This document shows positions 60,261-64,000 of a stretch of 64,000 nucleotides of DNA, one piece after another (within the stretch, counting starts at the first letter, position 1; every line of letters begins with the position of its first letter). Under the pieces are notes generated by a model. The model searched no databases, was not told the DNA's origin, and saw only the letters and a list, made by a program, of their open reading frames with translations. Source of the stretch: Whalleya microplaca. Lineage: Eukaryota > Ascomycota > Sordariomycetes > Xylariales > Xylariaceae. The DNA is taken from assembly GCA_022497155.1 (NCBI GenBank), contig MU385711.1:1264673-1328672 (forward strand), given 5' to 3'. The position numbers and the translations under genes are program-made.

Positions 60261-63200
60261 GGTGGTTGTGTGTCTTGTACTACGGTCAGCAAAGTTTGAC
60301 TTGAAAAGAAGGCAAAAATGATGCGAAGGAAAAGATCCCACACGATATATATATATATATGTGTAGGGCGACCACTTACAGTTTGGTATCTTGGTGTTGG
60401 TAGTAACAGGTTGCAAAGGCTGCGACCTTTTTATATTTGACTTCAGAGGAGCAAACTAAGTTTGTAAATTGAGGGATGGTGCTTGGCAAGCTTCTCGGTC
60501 TGGGGCGTTGACTTGTGCTGATAATAGTTTGTGGAAAGTGGAGAGAGGTATTGCGTGGAAAGAGGCTTGGTGACAGAGGGATGGGGGCAGGATTCGTCCC
60601 AGATCGTTGAAATAGCCCTGGAGGTGACGAGACTTATTATAAGATTGTAAGGAGGTTCACGGAAAGAGCGGTCGGTAGGCAGGCAAGTAGGCAGGTATGC
60701 GCGTGTAAGTCGCACACCAATAATAAAACCCGACCTTGAGCTAGGTCACCAACCGCAGGGCCCCCCACGAAGGCAGGTCTGACCAAAGCTGATGATGACA
60801 GGATGTATTTATGGATGGGGAGGTATGATAAGAATTTCGATGCTTCTGGCACGCAGCACCGTCTTATAAAAATGTGAGATTCCGAAACTAGTGAGTCGAC
60901 AAGGGAGGGTGTGGATGCGACTTGCGAAAGCTCCCTAAAGCTCACTTAGGCAGGTGAATTAGGTAGATAGATAGGTAGACAGCGAAGTATGTCAATGTTG
61001 GCGCAGTTATTAGGGGAGAGACGTATCATCAAAGTTTGGCCCGATTTGATGTGCGTACTGCGTATGTATGTATGTAGGTAGGTATGTGTGTATGTGTGTA
61101 TGTATGTATGTGTGCGTGCCTGTGGCAGTCCGAATATGGTTTCAGTTCGATAGGAGTGTGGGTGCGTATGTGCGCGCAGGTGGCGGTAATAAGTGGAAGT
61201 GGAAAGGGGTCCAAAATGCAAATGTTGAAATGTTGGGGAGTAACACAGGTATTTATCAGGTACTCCGGGGAAAGAGAGGCGAGGCGGGAGGAGAAAAGAA
61301 GGGAAAAGAAAAGAAAAAAGATTGATCGATCCTCAGCATTACCGCATTACCGCATTACTGAGCATTGGCAAATTCATTACACGATACCTGGGGAAGTAAA
61401 ACAACAAACAGCCATCGGCATGTTTTGACCCCAGAATCTGGGGACTTTTCATCTATGGGACGACGCTATGGTGTGCCTGGTTAAAGTAGTACCAATGAAT
61501 GAATAGAAAGTATTGAATGCGCTTGGTAAAACGGGGATCGGGGGACCGGGGTCATCGGGATCTCTGGGAGACTCATCAGGGAGGCGGTACATAGCATTGT
61601 ACATACACACATGTATGTACGTATTCAGCAGTCATGTATGGATGTACTGCGTAGGATGTGCAGATTACCTCATACCAAATATAGGTAAGGTAGGTAAGTA
61701 TACCTACATATATTGTACTATGTATGATATGGCGTATGGCGTATGGCGTATTGTAGGTGACAGGTAAACCAAATAAATGAACTGGCACGCCAGCAGCCAA
61801 CAGGAATGATATCGTCAGGTAAGGCTTGCTTACTTGTCCCCAAACATCCAAGACAGCTGGGTAGGATCGATTTGTATGTACTGTATGTCACTTTACATGT
61901 AACGGGTCAATGGTGTAATCTCTCATCATGGTTTCTGAAAGGCGTAAGCCTACTCATCCTCGGAGTATCGTAACAAATTAAGCACTGCTCCAAGGCACGT
62001 AATACATGCTTGAAACTCTAGGTACGTGATCCAACAGGATCAAGATCAATACGGGCGAACGATTCACGGAGTCCATCGAATGGTACCCGCACGATTATTA
62101 TTATTCTGGGGGCCGTTACGTGCTGAAATGCTGTTGGCGGTGGGTACTACACACCAAAACTTATGTTTCCTTCGTATGAGATATTATGTACATGCGTACT
62201 GCGTACATCTTTTTCAATAATAATAGAACATTACATGTATCGGACCTCACCTATTCAGGGCTGAAATACTGTACACGTGTAAATTCGGTCTGAGTGAGCC
62301 TTAAAAGTACGTGGAGGCGCACCTAGCGAATTAGTGTTGAGGCTATCTTGTGTGACAGGAGATGGCCTGCAGGCGACTTCGATCACGTTTTCAGGCCTCG
62401 GGTGTGATACTAACAAAATAAAGCTTCTTGCTACAAGACGTGTGGGCTGCCAAAAATGCCAATGGATGGATGCCAATGACGGGTGGATAGACTACAGGCC
62501 TCAGCGGTAATTGAGTAGCTCCGGCAAACCCTGATAGGTTATATGGCACTGCGCGTAGGCCAATAATACAATAATGCTGATATGAGGACGAGAAAGCATG
62601 AATGATTCGAAGCAACTAAACCTGGGACGAAACAGGATAGCGAACACTGTCCAACGTGAAGTCCTAGCTTCAGCCATTGCGCGCGTACTTGTCCTGCTTG
62701 TTCATGTACATAGCGTACATACATAGCGTACATACGTATTGCGTACATTGTTTGGGGGTCTGGTTGGAATTTGATGCTTCACATTGAAGGGGAGTGGAAG
62801 CCCCAGACTCCGTCTTCCCCGGCTGCCCGGGCCTGTCGGGGTGGGGTTTATGTGGGGTAGAAGAATTTCGGGCAGTCAATGGAAGCGCGAAAGAAGACAG
62901 TTGGGGGGGGGGCATTGGCAGATTGAGGCGTGAAGGCCATGTGGGGACAAGGGCATATCAGTGGGCCAGTAGTAGGTTAAATGGGTATCTGGCCAGGGGC
63001 TGCCAGAACCGGTCACTGCAAGCCACCAGGACATCTCTCCCAATTACCCCCATTCCTGAAGCGACTTGCACTTTCTTTTCCCCCATCAGTTTTAGCTGTC
63101 GATCAGGAAGCTCTGCCGCGAACCAGACAACCAGACAGCCAGATAACAGTCTCATGCCGAGGCTGTCATATCATGCATGGCCAACATGTTGTTGAAACGT

Positions 63201-64000
63201 ACGTAGGTAAGGTAGGCAAGGTATTGTAAGTACGATGATTCATAGTTTTGTTACGAGATCAGAACAAATACTGAAGATAAACTTGATTTCTTGGAGCTGC
63301 CAGTTGCATGCCGAGACGATTGGGGATACCTGAAGTGCAACGGCAAACAGTAAGCTCGGTATATATGTTTCCTTTTCTTCCGAAGCTAGAAATTACAAAA
63401 TCTCACTCACGATAACGAGATATCCATCCACCGGAGGCACCGTGCCCAGGCTGGCCAGCGTTTCTTCAAATCTCTCGTCTGTAACATACCATTCAACCAT
63501 TCGATGGCTTGCCAACTCCAGGTGCGGCCGAGAGCTTACTATGTAGGTACTAGTGCTGGTAATTTCAAACATTACGTACACCAGCCTGGCAGCCTAGCAA
63601 TGTCAACGTGGCGGCTGCTAACCTTGTTGTCACTGATGATTCGGTGTAAGTGAGTGTCGGCAATCTGACAAGGCTTACCTAGGTAGTGACAAAGGCCTTC
63701 GCTGAACTGACTCATATCCCATAAATAGTCGATAGAAAAACATCCCTTTGCCCTTCGAAGTGAGTAATTAGCTAAGCCATTCGAGCTCTGGCAAGACCGC
63801 GATAATTCCCCATCCTTCGTGTTCGGCCACACACATTAGGGGGAAGCCCGATGCGGTATTGAGAACGTGAAATTGCGCGTTTGCACCGGGAGATACACAC
63901 CGCATGGCGGCGAAATTTCCCCCTGAAATTACCTACGGGTAACAAAATGCACCCACTTCGCAGGATTCAAGACATCGCGAAAGAATCTGTGGGGGTTACA
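60261..64000. other. Intergenic, 3.7 kb, microsatellite-rich
   Basis: No supported gene. Contains (AT)n near 60341-60360, (GTAT)n/(GT)n at about 61060-61125, three GGCGTAT units near 61733-61753, GTACATA/GCGTACATA repeats near 62705-62750 and a G10 run (62903-62912). It could be the long upstream region of a gene outside the window. Confidence 0.5.
61060..61125. repeat. GTAT/GTGT microsatellite
   Basis: Mixed GTAT, GTAG and GTGT units in a 65-bp run. Confidence 0.85.

Noticed and set aside
61060..61428. Plus-strand open frames over the GTAT repeat
   Set aside because: Microsatellite translation, not a gene.

Overview
The window comes from the nuclear genome of a filamentous ascomycete (Pezizomycotina, probably Sordariomycetes). 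Evidence: most genes are split by introns of about 45-110 nt with GT..AG borders, many splice joins can be rebuilt in frame, and the gene families are typical of such fungi (Pth11-type rhodopsin-fold receptor, DOMON/cytochrome b561 protein, GFA-domain enzyme, fungal DUF1365 protein, RluA-type pseudouridine synthase, MBF1, Cdt1). One tRNA-Asp(GTC) gene is present. No bacterial-style operons are seen.

Layout. 0-17.6 kb is gene-bearing: a CMP/dCMP-type deaminase (-), a six-exon MFS transporter (-), a decayed secondary-metabolite-type methyltransferase (-), a rhodopsin-fold receptor (+), a DOMON-b561 membrane redox protein (-) with a 45-residue one-helix ORF just downstream, tRNA-Asp (-), and a secreted PLC-like phosphodiesterase (-). 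17.6-26.6 kb is a gene desert with a copia-type LTR candidate and other relics. 26.6-34.2 kb holds an ORF broken by one stop, a bZIP factor (-), a pseudouridine synthase (-), a hotdog thioesterase (+) and a Gfo/Idh/MocA oxidoreductase (-). 34.2-41.3 kb is a second desert with short coding-like fragments. 41.3-49.6 kb is an accessory island: a 919-residue ankyrin protein with a helical N-terminus (+), a 2OG-Fe(II) dioxygenase-like gene interrupted by a short repeat (-), and an orphan 429-residue gene (+). 51.2-58.9 kb returns to conserved genes: GFA enzyme (-), DUF1365 membrane protein (-), MBF1 (+) and Cdt1 (-). A small conserved-looking protein lies at 60.0-60.3 kb, then 3.7 kb of microsatellite-rich intergenic DNA.

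How the genes relate. The housekeeping genes act in unrelated processes (tRNA pseudouridylation, replication licensing, transcription co-activation). Two pairs may share control: the divergent pseudouridine synthase/thioesterase pair (544 bp between starts) and the divergent DUF1365/MBF1 pair. The 41-50 kb island is the most unusual part. It sits beside a desert, carries a regulator-like ankyrin protein, an oxygenase of the type sometimes linked to mobile DNA, an unrecognised gene, and two copies of a short repeat in opposite orientation, one of them exactly at the frame break in the oxygenase gene.

Nonsense changes of the TGG-to-TAG/TGA type in two broken ORFs would fit G:C-to-A:T decay such as repeat-induced point mutation (RIP). 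This is an inference from a few sites, not a measured index. Exon borders were deduced by eye from frame, splice motifs and remembered family sequence; no search or computation was run.
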